A DNA stretch of 64,000 nt from Phascolarctobacterium_A succinatutens_B (GTDB taxonomy: Bacteria > Bacillota > Negativicutes > Acidaminococcales > Acidaminococcaceae). A model generated the notes under the pieces. That model saw only the letters and a program-made list of their open reading frames with translations, was not told the DNA's origin and searched no databases. The position numbers and the translations under genes were made by a program. The DNA is taken from assembly GCF_958453765.1 (NCBI RefSeq), contig NZ_CAUDZA010000009.1, positions 1-64,000 on the forward strand, written 5' to 3'. Below are positions 31,913 to 39,863 of the stretch, piece after piece; position 1 is the stretch's first letter; each line of letters starts with the position of its first letter.

Positions 31913-32845
31913 ATGAATAATTCATCAGCAAATAATCACAGTACACGCGGCGTTCTCATGCTCACCTTGTGTGCCTTCATCTGGGGTACTGCCTTTATCG
32001 CGCAAAGCGTCGGCGGCGATTACGCCGAACCATTAACCTTCAACTGCGCGCGCAGTGTTTTAGCTACTGTCTTTTTATTTGGCTGTTGCCTATTGTTCGA
32101 CAAAGCGGCAGGTAAGCGCTTTACTGTTTTAGGCAGTGATGACCCTATTTATAAAGAACGTCTGCTTAAGGGCGGCATCACCTGTGGTCTTTTCCTCTCA
32201 CTCGCCTGCTTTTTCCAGCAGCTTGGCATAATGTACACCACCGTCGGCAAAAGCGGCTTTATTACAGCACTCTATATCATTCTGGTACCTGTTTTGAGCT
32301 ATATCTTCTACCGTCGTTCCGTTTCCCTGCTGCAGGGCCTCAGCGTTTTTGTAGCAGCCGTAGGCATGTACTTCATCTGCATCAACGAAGGCTTCTCTAT
32401 CAACAAAGGTGATTTATACACACTCATCTGTGCCTTCTGCTTCGCTGCACAGATTATCGCCATAGAAAATATCATAAAAAATCTTGACGGCGTGCGCCTG
32501 TCACTCATACAATTTATGACCTGCACCGTTGTCAACGGTGTGCTGATGTTTATTTTTGAAACACCGTCACTGGATAATATTATTGCAGGCTGGGCACCTA
32601 TCGCCTACGCCGGTATCATGTCCAGCGGTGTAGCCTACACGCTGCAGATTGTCGGTCAAAAACATGTCAGCTCCCTGGTTGCCTGTATGCTGATGAGTCT
32701 GGAATCAGCCTTCGCACTGGTAAGCGGCTGGCTTATCTTGGGACAGGCTATGAGCAGCCGTGAAATCTTTGGCTGTGCTCTGGTATTTGCGGCAATTACT
32801 TTGGCGCAGCTGCCGGAAGAAATACTGGGATTAAAGAAGCGCTAA
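31913..32845 (+). CDS. EamA/DMT family transporter
   Basis: A 310-residue membrane protein with ten hydrophobic segments in two EamA repeats (about 13-140 and 160-300), starting GVLMLTLCAFIWGTAFIAQS, the usual WG-containing first helix. Proteins of this superfamily export amino acids, nucleobases or other small metabolites; the substrate cannot be assigned. Start at the ATG after AGGGGTGTTGTTT. Transcribed alone from a promoter at 31846-31874; the next gene on the + strand has its own consensus promoter. Confidence 0.85.
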   Translation: MNNSSANNHSTRGVLMLTLCAFIWGTAFIAQSVGGDYAEPLTFNCARSVLATVFLFGCCLLFDKAAGKRFTVLGSDDPIYKERLLKGGITCGLFLSLACFFQQLGIMYTTVGKSGFITALYIILVPVLSYIFYRRSVSLLQGLSVFVAAVGMYFICINEGFSINKGDLYTLICAFCFAAQIIAIENIIKNLDGVRLSLIQFMTCTVVNGVLMFIFETPSLDNIIAGWAPIAYAGIMSSGVAYTLQIVGQKHVSSLVACMLMSLESAFALVSGWLILGQAMSSREIFGCALVFAAITLAQLPEEILGLKKR

Positions 32846-32864
32846 TCCTTACACTTAAAATAAA

Positions 32865-32893
32865 TTGACAAAGAAAAAATAATTTCCTATAAT
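32865..32893 (+). promoter_or_regulatory. Consensus promoter upstream of the alcohol dehydrogenase leader
   Basis: TTGACA, 17-base spacer, TATAAT: a perfect sigma-70-type promoter. Confidence 0.85.
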
Positions 32894-32899
32894 AAGCAA

Positions 32900-32988
32900 A
32901 GTAAGAGAGATTCCTGATAGCTGTATGTCAGTCCTCTCCGGATTTTGTTTTTGAGAGAGACTGCCTGCGACCTCAGGCAGTCTTTTTG
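32900..32988 (+). ncRNA. Short terminator-ended leader RNA, candidate attenuator
   Basis: About 88 bases from the predicted start to a terminator (AGACTGCCTG/CAGGCAGTCT then TTTTT, 32958-32987). Before it, GAGAG (32905-32909) pairs with CTCTC (32934-32938) around an inner CTGA/TCAG stem; the same CTCTC could instead pair with GAGAGAG just 5' of, and overlapping, the terminator stem. That mutually exclusive pairing is what attenuators and riboswitches use. The alcohol dehydrogenase gene starts about 60 bases further on. No known aptamer core is recognisable to me. Confidence 0.55.
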
Positions 32989-33046
32989 TTATTCTTTTAT
33001 TACCTTTTAAACAATGATAAATTATTACTGGCAAGGAGCTGATATT

Positions 33047-34234
33047 ATGGATCATTTTCAGATTCACGCACCTACACAAATAATCTTCGGTAAAAATACC
33101 GAACATGAAGCAGGTAAATGGTGTAAATATTACGGTGCCCACAAGGTACTCGTACACTTCGGCGGCCACAGCGCCAAGAAAAGCGGTCTGCTGGACCGCG
33201 TCTGCGCCAGCCTGCAGGACGCAGGGCTGGAATACGTACTGTTGGGAGGTGTTGTGCCTAATCCGCAGCTTTCCATGGTTAAGAAGGGCGTAGAGCTTTG
33301 CCGTGAGGAAAACGTTGATTTTATTCTCGCAGTCGGCGGCGGCAGTGTTATCGACAGCGCCAAGGGCATTGGCTACGGCCTGGCTAACCCCGGAGATGTT
33401 TGGGATTATTATGCTAAGAAAAAAGAGATTACCGCCTGCGCTCCGCTCGGCGCTGTGCTGACTATCGCGGCAGCAGGCAGCGAAATGAGCAACTGCAGCG
33501 TTATCACCAACGAGGACGGCATGCTCAAGCGTGGCCTTTCTACCGATTACGGCTACTGCAAATTCGCTATTATGAACCCTGAGCTTACATATACATTGCC
33601 TGCCTACCAGACAGCCAGCGGCTGCACCGACATCATGGTACATACCTTGGAGCGTTATTTTACTGCGCCGTCAACACATCATCTGGCACTAATCGACGGT
33701 ATCGCCGAAACCTTGCTGCGCAATGTTATGCGCTATGCCAAAATTGCACTCAAAGAGCCGGATAATTACGATGCCCGCGCTGAAATTATGTGGAGCGGCA
33801 CCCTATCACACAACGAAACCACCGGCGACCGCACCTTCGGCGACTGGTCCTGCCACCAGCTGGAGCACGAGCTGAGCAGCATGTTCGGCGTTGCTCACGG
33901 TGCAGGCCTTGCAGCAGTATGGGGCAGCTGGGCACGCTACGTATATAAAGAAAACATCGGCCGCTTTGCCCAGCTGGCAGCTAACGTTTTCCATATTCCC
34001 TATAACTTCCGTAATCCCGAAGCCACAGCTTTGGAAGGCATTGCTGCAATGGAAAGCTTCTTCCACCATATCGGTATGCCTACAAGCATTCACGAGCTTA
34101 TCGGCAAGGACCTCACAGAAGATGAAATCAAAGAGCTGGCATATAAATGCAGCTTTATGAATACGCGCACCATCGGCCAATTTAAGGTACTGACTATCGA
34201 AGATATGGAAAATATCTACCGCGCGGCAAAATAA
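33047..34234 (+). CDS. Iron-dependent alcohol dehydrogenase (YqhD/BDH type)
   Basis: A 395-residue NAD(P)H-dependent group III alcohol dehydrogenase. The cofactor loop GGGSVIDSAKG is at about 97-107; metal ligands are Asp195 and His199 (CTDIMVHTLE), His270 (SCHQLEHEL) and His284 (GVAHGAGLA). The closest described groups reduce aldehydes such as butyraldehyde to alcohols; the physiological substrate is not predictable. Start set at the ATG eight bases after AAGGAG; a frame with 11 more residues lacks a site. Expression is probably gated by the terminator-ended leader upstream. Confidence 0.9.
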   Translation: MDHFQIHAPTQIIFGKNTEHEAGKWCKYYGAHKVLVHFGGHSAKKSGLLDRVCASLQDAGLEYVLLGGVVPNPQLSMVKKGVELCREENVDFILAVGGGSVIDSAKGIGYGLANPGDVWDYYAKKKEITACAPLGAVLTIAAAGSEMSNCSVITNEDGMLKRGLSTDYGYCKFAIMNPELTYTLPAYQTASGCTDIMVHTLERYFTAPSTHHLALIDGIAETLLRNVMRYAKIALKEPDNYDARAEIMWSGTLSHNETTGDRTFGDWSCHQLEHELSSMFGVAHGAGLAAVWGSWARYVYKENIGRFAQLAANVFHIPYNFRNPEATALEGIAAMESFFHHIGMPTSIHELIGKDLTEDEIKELAYKCSFMNTRTIGQFKVLTIEDMENIYRAAK

Positions 34235-34250
34235 CCTGTTACTAAAATCA

Positions 34251-34281
34251 AAATGCTTCCTTTTGCGGGGAAGCATTTTTT
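34251..34281 (+). terminator. Terminator of the alcohol dehydrogenase gene
   Basis: AAATGCTTCC / GGGGAAGCATTT stem then TTT. Confidence 0.8.
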
Positions 34282-34299
34282 CATCTAGTTCCGGAAATA

Positions 34300-34331
34300 C
34301 AAAAAACTCCGTAACCCAAGGGTTACGGAGT
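34300..34331 (-). terminator. Terminator of the rplU-prp-rpmA operon
   Basis: Perfect 12-bp stem ACTCCGTAACCC / GGGTTACGGAGT, followed on the - strand by TTTTTTG. Confidence 0.85.
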
Positions 34332-34345
34332 AATTTTTATGAAGA

Positions 34346-34639
34346 TTACATTGCTGCTTCTTCAACAGGATATACACTGATTTGGCGTTTGTCGCGGCCT
34401 TTGCGTTCAAATTTAACGCGACCTTCAACCTTAGCATAAATAGTGTAGTCCTTGCCCATGCCAACATTGTTGCCCGGATGGAATTTAGTACCACGTTGAC
34501 GAACGATGATGCTGCCAGCGGTTACCAGCTGGGTGTCATGAGCTTTGGTACCCAGACGTTGTGCGTTAGAGTCACGACCGTTGTGGGAGCTACCAGTACC
34601 TTTTTTATGTGCATGTAATTGCAGAATAATTTCAAACAT
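34346..34639 (-). CDS. rpmA: 50S ribosomal protein L27
   Basis: A 97-residue L27. As in Firmicutes, the start gives an N-terminal extension that must be removed before the functional N terminus AHKKG can reach the peptidyl-transferase centre. The extension reads MFEIILQLH, so the residue before the cut is His where the usual motif has Phe. Start at the ATG 8 bases after AGGAGG; a longer frame is not needed. The protease that performs this cleavage, Prp, is encoded immediately upstream. Confidence 0.95.
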   Translation of the reverse strand: MFEIILQLHAHKKGTGSSHNGRDSNAQRLGTKAHDTQLVTAGSIIVRQRGTKFHPGNNVGMGKDYTIYAKVEGRVKFERKGRDKRQISVYPVEEAAM

Positions 34640-34644
34640 TACTT

Positions 34645-34971
34645 TCACCTCCTATGTTCTTGAATGCGAACATATTGCGGACACTGACGCGCTATTGATT
34701 CCACTCCATAAATCATGGTTTGCAATATAGCCTCTGTCAGGTCGGTAGGAGCACTGTTCAATGCTACCTCGAAGATTCCGTCCTCCTGATTAACGACATA
34801 GGACGGATTGAGTTTCAAATGTTTTTCCAAGCCAAGCAAGGGAGCCTGTGTTAAAGCAGAAACAGCACTGCAGACAATGTCTGAGCCCTCTTCAGCAAAA
34901 CCAGCATGACCACTGACCTTATAGCCTGTAATCATACCCTGCCTGTTCCTGAATAAATCAACACTTACCAT
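34645..34971 (-). CDS. prp: Ribosomal-processing cysteine protease Prp
   Basis: A 108-residue Prp (YsxB family). The catalytic dyad lies in GHAGFAEEGSDIVCSAVSAL: the His of GHAG (about 22) and the Cys of DIVCSA (about 34). Prp trims the N terminus of L27, which is essential in Firmicutes that carry the extension. Sits between rplU and rpmA, its normal place, with 5-base gaps on both sides. Confidence 0.95.
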   Translation of the reverse strand: MVSVDLFRNRQGMITGYKVSGHAGFAEEGSDIVCSAVSALTQAPLLGLEKHLKLNPSYVVNQEDGIFEVALNSAPTDLTEAILQTMIYGVESIARQCPQYVRIQEHRR

Positions 34972-34976
34972 AAAAA

Positions 34977-35288
34977 TTATGCGTTAATAGCGGTGATTTC
35001 AACAGTAGTGAACGGTTGACGATGACCTTGACGTTTACGGTAGTTGGATTTAGCTTTGTATTTGAAAACGAAAATCTTGTCTGCTTTGCCGTGTTCTACA
35101 ACTTTAGCAACAACTTTAGCGCCTTCAACTACGGGCTTGCCAATCTTAACATCAGCATCATTTACAACGGTCAGAACTTCTTCAAAAACTACTTCAGCGC
35201 CAACTTCTGCGTTCAGTTTTTCAACTTGCAGAGTTTCGCCTTCGCTTACGCGGTATTGTTTGCCACCGGTTTTGATAATTGCGTACAT
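34977..35288 (-). CDS. rplU: 50S ribosomal protein L21
   Basis: A 103-residue L21, starting MYAIIKTGGKQYRV and ending with the basic YRKRQGHRQPFTTVEI segment that binds 23S rRNA. First gene of rplU-prp-rpmA. A promoter inside the 3' end of rng and a leader of about 100 bases precede it. Confidence 0.97.
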   Translation of the reverse strand: MYAIIKTGGKQYRVSEGETLQVEKLNAEVGAEVVFEEVLTVVNDADVKIGKPVVEGAKVVAKVVEHGKADKIFVFKYKAKSNYRKRQGHRQPFTTVEITAINA

Positions 35289-35393
35289 CTATTGCACCTC
35301 CCTTAATGATAGACTCGCCAAATACGGTACCCTGACGCCAGGGATTTTCAGAACCTCTCTGCGCGGTTGGGGACGGACCAAATCAGTCCATAC
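35289..35393 (-). promoter_or_regulatory. Leader upstream of rplU (probable L21 leader)
   Basis: About 100 bases with a CTGGCGTCAGGGTACC-type hairpin and a GGCGAGTC element before the ribosome site. Position matches the autoregulatory L21 leader known in Firmicutes; I have not verified the structure. Confidence 0.5.
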
Positions 35394-35399
35394 TGGAAT

Positions 35400-35428
35400 A
35401 TTTTACCTTAATGTCTGCTATTTGTCAA
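35400..35428 (-). promoter_or_regulatory. Promoter of rplU-prp-rpmA
   Basis: TTGACA, 17 bases, TAAAAT on the - strand; the -35 overlaps the last codons of rng. Confidence 0.75.
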
Positions 35429-36833
35429 CACCGCTGTTGTCTAAAATCATAAAACTTTCTACATGCAGGGAAGCATCTGCCTCAACCTTTAGGGAGCAGG
35501 CCAGTTCCCGTTCCCAGGCACGCAAATCCTTGCTCACCAGCCACTCTGCCAGCCATGGATTAGCGGTAATCAAAAGATTTTTTGAGCTGCTGCGGCGCTT
35601 CAGCAAGGTACGCAGACGACGCTTAATTTCCAAGGAAAGATTTTCCCTGCTCTGCACACGTCCGCTGCCGTTGCATACCGGGCAGGGAGTATATAATACG
35701 CTTGATAAATTCTGACGCGATTTTTTTCGGGTAATCTCCACCAAATTCAGTACCGTAATATCCTGCACCTTGGGATGCATTTTATCACCCTTCAGCGCCT
35801 GCTGCAGAGAGTTCATAATCTCTCTTTTGTGATTATCTGTATGCATATCAATAAAGTCTACTACTATAATGCCGCCAATATCACGCAAACGCAGCTGACG
35901 CGCAATCTCCAGCGCCGCCTCGCGGTTAATCTGCATAATCGTTTCTTCCAGATTTTCGCGTCCGCTGAACTTGCCGCTGTTAACATCAATAACAGTCATC
36001 GCCTCAGTATGGTCAATAACCAGATAACCGCCGCTAGGCAGCGTCACCTGTCTGTCACTGATGCCGGCAACTGCTTCACCCTGCTTGTGATATTCAAAGA
36101 TATCCTCCAGCCCCTGATACAGCGTTACCCTGATATCCTGTGCCTGCGGCATCTCGGCCAGCAGCTCTTCTACACGTTTATAAATCGGCAGATTATCAAT
36201 CACGATTTCCGTCAGCTCCGGACGCAGATAGTCGCGCACAATACGGATAGGCAGATCAAGCTCACGCCTCAGCAGACAGGGAGCCTTCGCTACACGCTCA
36301 CGTGCCGCCAACACCTTCCAGTCAGCAGCCAGCTCCTGCACATCGCGCTCCAAAAGCTCACGCGCAACACCGGTTGCCGCCGTGCGCACCACAATTCCCA
36401 TACCTGCAGGACGCACGCCCTCGCAAATCGTATTCAGACGCTCGCGCTCCTCCTTATCGGTAATCTTACGTGAAATGCCCACATAATCCGCCTGCGGCAG
36501 CAGTACAACATAGCGTCCGGGCAAGGTAATTTCGCGGGTAGCGGTAGGACCCTTGGTACCGCGTGCATCCTTAGAAATCTGCACTATCAGGCTTTGGCCT
36601 TCTGTAACATTCTTTTTATTGCCCAGATACAGAAATGCATTTTGCTCCAGGCCGATATCAACAAAGGCAGCCTGAATGCCACGGACTACATTGCAGACCT
36701 TACCTTTAAATATGCTGCCTACAAGATGCTGCTCTTCCTTGCGCTCTACCAGATATTCCATCAATATTCCGTTTTCCAGCAACCCCATACGGGTTTCGTC
36801 TTCGTTGGCGCTTATAATTATTTTAGCTATCAT
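35418..36833 (-). CDS. rng: Ribonuclease G/E family endoribonuclease
   Basis: A 471-residue RNase E/G. S1-like RNA-binding region (about 35-125) with GSIFKGKVCNVVRGIQAAFVDIG; the catalytic DNase I-like region has VIDVNSGKFSG and IIVVDFIDM, supplying the acidic metal ligands; the Zn-link is CPVCNGSGRV. These enzymes cleave single-stranded A/U-rich RNA in rRNA maturation and mRNA decay. The length matches RNase G rather than RNase E, with no C-terminal scaffold. Upstream of rplU, as in many Firmicutes. Confidence 0.93.
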   Translation of the reverse strand: MIAKIIISANEDETRMGLLENGILMEYLVERKEEQHLVGSIFKGKVCNVVRGIQAAFVDIGLEQNAFLYLGNKKNVTEGQSLIVQISKDARGTKGPTATREITLPGRYVVLLPQADYVGISRKITDKEERERLNTICEGVRPAGMGIVVRTAATGVARELLERDVQELAADWKVLAARERVAKAPCLLRRELDLPIRIVRDYLRPELTEIVIDNLPIYKRVEELLAEMPQAQDIRVTLYQGLEDIFEYHKQGEAVAGISDRQVTLPSGGYLVIDHTEAMTVIDVNSGKFSGRENLEETIMQINREAALEIARQLRLRDIGGIIVVDFIDMHTDNHKREIMNSLQQALKGDKMHPKVQDITVLNLVEITRKKSRQNLSSVLYTPCPVCNGSGRVQSRENLSLEIKRRLRTLLKRRSSSKNLLITANPWLAEWLVSKDLRAWERELACSLKVEADASLHVESFMILDNSGVDK

Positions 36834-36954
36834 CGCTACTCTCCGCTCTTAAATAATCATGATATTATATTGTAGCATAAATTACGCCTGCTGGCAAAAG
36901 CAACGGCATTTCTGTATGTTAAAAAGCCGTTAAATCGCATATAAGCAAAAGCTC

Positions 36955-37707
36955 TTAGAAAAACACCTCATTCTTGTTTCTGACATCCTTGAATGCAGCA
37001 AGCATGTTATCGGTTTTTTGCTGCAATGGTAGCGGAAGAATTCTTGCCTGCTTCGGACATGCATGAACACAGGCCATGCAAAGAATACATTTTGCTGTAT
37101 CCGTAGCCATCTTTCCGTCCTCATTTGCTATAGCATCCGTCGGGCAGATTTTTGCGCATGCACCGCACGCTGTGCAGGATGGCAGCGAAAGCGGCGCTGC
37201 CGGCACCTTCATCTCCGGCTTATACGGGTGATTGCCGGAAACCTGAACATTTTCTGCGGAAGTACTGTTCTTAACCGCCTCTGCAAATGCACGGATTTCT
37301 TTTATATCCCCCGCATCCGGTCTGCCGGCGCCAACCTCCGGCACAATAGAATGCTGCGCCACAAAGGCAGCAGCTGCTATTACCGTAAAGCCGGCTTGCT
37401 TCAGAATATCATTCATCTCCAACAGTGCATCTTCATAGGCCCTGTTCCCATAAACAGCGATGGTTACTGCCTGCTTTCCCTCACCGGCAAGCGTTTTTAT
37501 TTTTTCGCGCACGACAGAAGGAATTCGTCCGGCAAATACAGGTGCTGCAACAATAATCAGCTCACCCTGCGGTTGCTCCGTCGGCGTTTGCTTATCTCCC
37601 AAATCATGCCATTCTGCATCTTTGCCTACGGCAGCGGCAAAAATATCGCTTACCTTTTTTGTTCCTCCCGTGGGACTGAAATAATAAACCTCCATTTTAT
37701 CTGACAT
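36955..37707 (-). CDS. Flavodoxin-ferredoxin fusion (EFR1-type)
   Basis: A 250-residue protein with an N-terminal flavodoxin-like domain (YYFSPTGGTKKVSD at residues 7-20, the FMN phosphate loop; IIVAAPVFAGRIP next) and two C-terminal 4Fe-4S motifs (CTACGACAKICP and CILCMACVHACP, about 183-225). Such proteins shuttle electrons between ferredoxin-type partners in anaerobes. The physiological partner is unknown. Start at the ATG after AGGAGG; a longer frame is unnecessary. Monocistronic. Confidence 0.85.
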   Translation of the reverse strand: MSDKMEVYYFSPTGGTKKVSDIFAAAVGKDAEWHDLGDKQTPTEQPQGELIIVAAPVFAGRIPSVVREKIKTLAGEGKQAVTIAVYGNRAYEDALLEMNDILKQAGFTVIAAAAFVAQHSIVPEVGAGRPDAGDIKEIRAFAEAVKNSTSAENVQVSGNHPYKPEMKVPAAPLSLPSCTACGACAKICPTDAIANEDGKMATDTAKCILCMACVHACPKQARILPLPLQQKTDNMLAAFKDVRNKNEVFF

Positions 37708-37856
37708 TTTTCGTCCTCCTTTGCTTTGTGCATACATATAATAAATTTAACTGCAGCCTCTTCAAAAAGTTTTTCCTCTTAAGCAATAATTATGCATCAC
37801 TTGATATTATTGTAAAACAAAAAGCAGGATATGGCCAGCGCATAAATATGTACAAA

Positions 37857-37901
37857 CGCAAAAATCCCTTAGCTATGAGTTTTCTACCCACAGCTAAGGG
37901 A
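37857..37901 (-). terminator. Terminator of guaA
   Basis: TCCCTTAGCT / AGCTAAGGGA stem followed on the - strand by TTTTTG. Confidence 0.8.
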
Positions 37902-37931
37902 TTAATTTTTACTATTATAGTGTATCAGAAA

Positions 37932-39485
37932 TTATTCGAACTCAATAGTAGCAGGCGGTTTGGTAGTATAGTCAAAGAGTACGCGGTTGATGTGCTTAAC
38001 CTCATTAACGATACGATTAGCCGCAGTAGTAATAGTTGCCGGCGGCAACATAGTTACTTCTGCAGTCATGAAGTCGGTGGTAGTTACCGCACGCAGAGCG
38101 ATAGCATAATCATAGGTACGTTCGTCGCCCATAACGCCAACGCTACGCATATTGGTCAGAGCTGCAAAGTACTGGCTCGGACGCTCGCTCATCGGCAGCT
38201 TGTCTACCTCTTCACGATAAATTGCATCTGCATCCTGTACGATAGCAACCTTTTCCGGAGTTACATCGCCGATGATGCGGATTGCCAGACCGGGTCCTGG
38301 GAACGGCTGACGTGCTACCAGGTTTTCAGGCAAGCCAAGCTCACGGCCGGATTGACGAACCTCATCCTTGAACAGGTCACGCAGAGGCTCAACAATTTCC
38401 TTGAAATCAACAAAATCAGGCAGACCGCCAACATTATGATGGCTCTTAATGGTTGCAGATTCGCCGCCAAGGCCGCTTTCTACAACGTCAGGATAAATGG
38501 TGCCCTGTGCCAGATAGTCAACAGCACCGATTTTCTTAGCTTCTTCTTCAAATACGCGAATAAATTCTTCGCCGATGATTTTACGTTTTCCTTCCGGAGC
38601 AGTTACGCCTGCCAGCTTGCTATAGAAGCGCTCGCGTGCGTCAACGCAGATGAAGTTGATATCGAACTGACCGCCTTCACCGAAAACAGCGCAAACCTCT
38701 TCACGCTCGTTTTTGCGCAGCAGACCGTGGTCTACAAATACGCAGGTCAGCTGCTTGCCGATAGCCTTAGCCAGCATAGCAGCACAAACGCTGGAGTCAA
38801 CACCGCCGGAAAGCGCACACAGCACCTTGCCGTCACCAATTCTTTCTTTCAGCTCAGCAACAGTCTGCTCTACGAAAGAATCCATTTTCCAGGTTCCTGC
38901 ACAGCCGCAAACATTGTAAACAAAATTGCTCAGCATCTTGGTGCCGTTTTCGGTATGCAGAACCTCGGGATGGAATTGTACGCAATACAATTTACGTGCT
39001 TCATCCTCAGCAGCAGCAACCGGGCAGTTCGGAGTGCTGGCAACAATTTTGAAGCCGGGAGCTGCGGTTTCGATATAATCGTTATGGCTCATCCAGCAAA
39101 CATTCTTCTCGGAAAGGCCGGCGAACATCGGGCTGGTGGTGTCGAGGTCAACAACGGTTTTGCCGTATTCGCGCTCGGGAGCTACGCATACATGACCGCC
39201 GAGCATATGCATCATCAGCTGGCTGCCGTAGCAAATGCCCAGAACAGGTATACCCCAAGTATAGATTTCCGGATCAATAGTAGGAGAATCCTCCAGATAA
39301 GCACTGTTAGGACCACCGGTAAAAATAATTCCTTTAGGATTTTTAGCCTTAATTGCTTCCAGGCTATGCTTATAGGATACGATTTCGCAGTACACACCGC
39401 TTTCACGTACGCGTCTTGCGATTAACTGGTTATACTGCCCGCCGAAGTCAATTACGAGCACCATTTCTTTTGCATTATTTTGCAT
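37932..39485 (-). CDS. guaA: GMP synthase (glutamine-hydrolysing)
   Basis: A 517-residue GMP synthase converting XMP to GMP with glutamine. Glutamine amidotransferase domain (1-195) with the nucleophile Cys in LGICYGSQLM and the VQFHPEV His/Glu motif; ATP-pyrophosphatase domain with the P-loop LSGGVDSSV (about 225); C-terminal dimerisation domain ending in PPATIEFE. Start set at the ATG of MQNNAKEMVLV. No purine-riboswitch core is visible in the upstream gap. Monocistronic. Confidence 0.97.
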   Translation of the reverse strand: MQNNAKEMVLVIDFGGQYNQLIARRVRESGVYCEIVSYKHSLEAIKAKNPKGIIFTGGPNSAYLEDSPTIDPEIYTWGIPVLGICYGSQLMMHMLGGHVCVAPEREYGKTVVDLDTTSPMFAGLSEKNVCWMSHNDYIETAAPGFKIVASTPNCPVAAAEDEARKLYCVQFHPEVLHTENGTKMLSNFVYNVCGCAGTWKMDSFVEQTVAELKERIGDGKVLCALSGGVDSSVCAAMLAKAIGKQLTCVFVDHGLLRKNEREEVCAVFGEGGQFDINFICVDARERFYSKLAGVTAPEGKRKIIGEEFIRVFEEEAKKIGAVDYLAQGTIYPDVVESGLGGESATIKSHHNVGGLPDFVDFKEIVEPLRDLFKDEVRQSGRELGLPENLVARQPFPGPGLAIRIIGDVTPEKVAIVQDADAIYREEVDKLPMSERPSQYFAALTNMRSVGVMGDERTYDYAIALRAVTTTDFMTAEVTMLPPATITTAANRIVNEVKHINRVLFDYTTKPPATIEFE

Positions 39486-39863
39486 CAATCCTTCACTCTC
39501 CTTCAAAAATAAACATGCTGCTTATATAGCAGTTATGTAAAAAATTATACGTTTTTAATATATTATAGATTACCATAAACGGCATAAAAATGCAATGAAA
39601 ATGCTATTTCAGCGTCATAACGTCTTGTTCTGACCTAAGTATACATCCTACTGCTCTTAAAACGTGCTTTGCTGCAATAAATAACAGTAAGCCTAAACAC
39701 AAACATCCCATATTCAAATATCATTAATGACTGCTAAATTGAAATTTACAAATCTTTCAGAAAATGCTATAATATTTTTTAGGTATGTCGCAAGGCTACC
39801 TAGGGAGTATTAGCTGCCAGAAATTCTAAAAAATCTGACAGCACCTATTTTAGGAGGGATATA
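39486..39863. other. Divergent gap between guaA and the symporter gene
   Basis: A+T-rich and non-coding. It holds a small CTGCT/AGCAG hairpin just upstream of guaA and the promoter and leader of the symporter at the other end. No riboswitch is recognised. Confidence 0.5.
39745..39773 (+). promoter_or_regulatory. Promoter of the symporter gene
   Basis: TTTACA, 17 bases, TATAAT. The leader (about 39780-39863) contains TAGGTA/TACCTA and GCTG-CAG/CTG-CAGC hairpins of unknown meaning. Confidence 0.7.

Noticed and set aside
32855..33643. A 262-codon open frame on the - strand over the dehydrogenase leader and gene
   Set aside because: Antisense shadow; it also runs across the promoter and terminator of the leader.
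37728..39425. A 565-codon open frame opposite guaA
   Set aside because: Antisense shadow of a complete, well-conserved gene.
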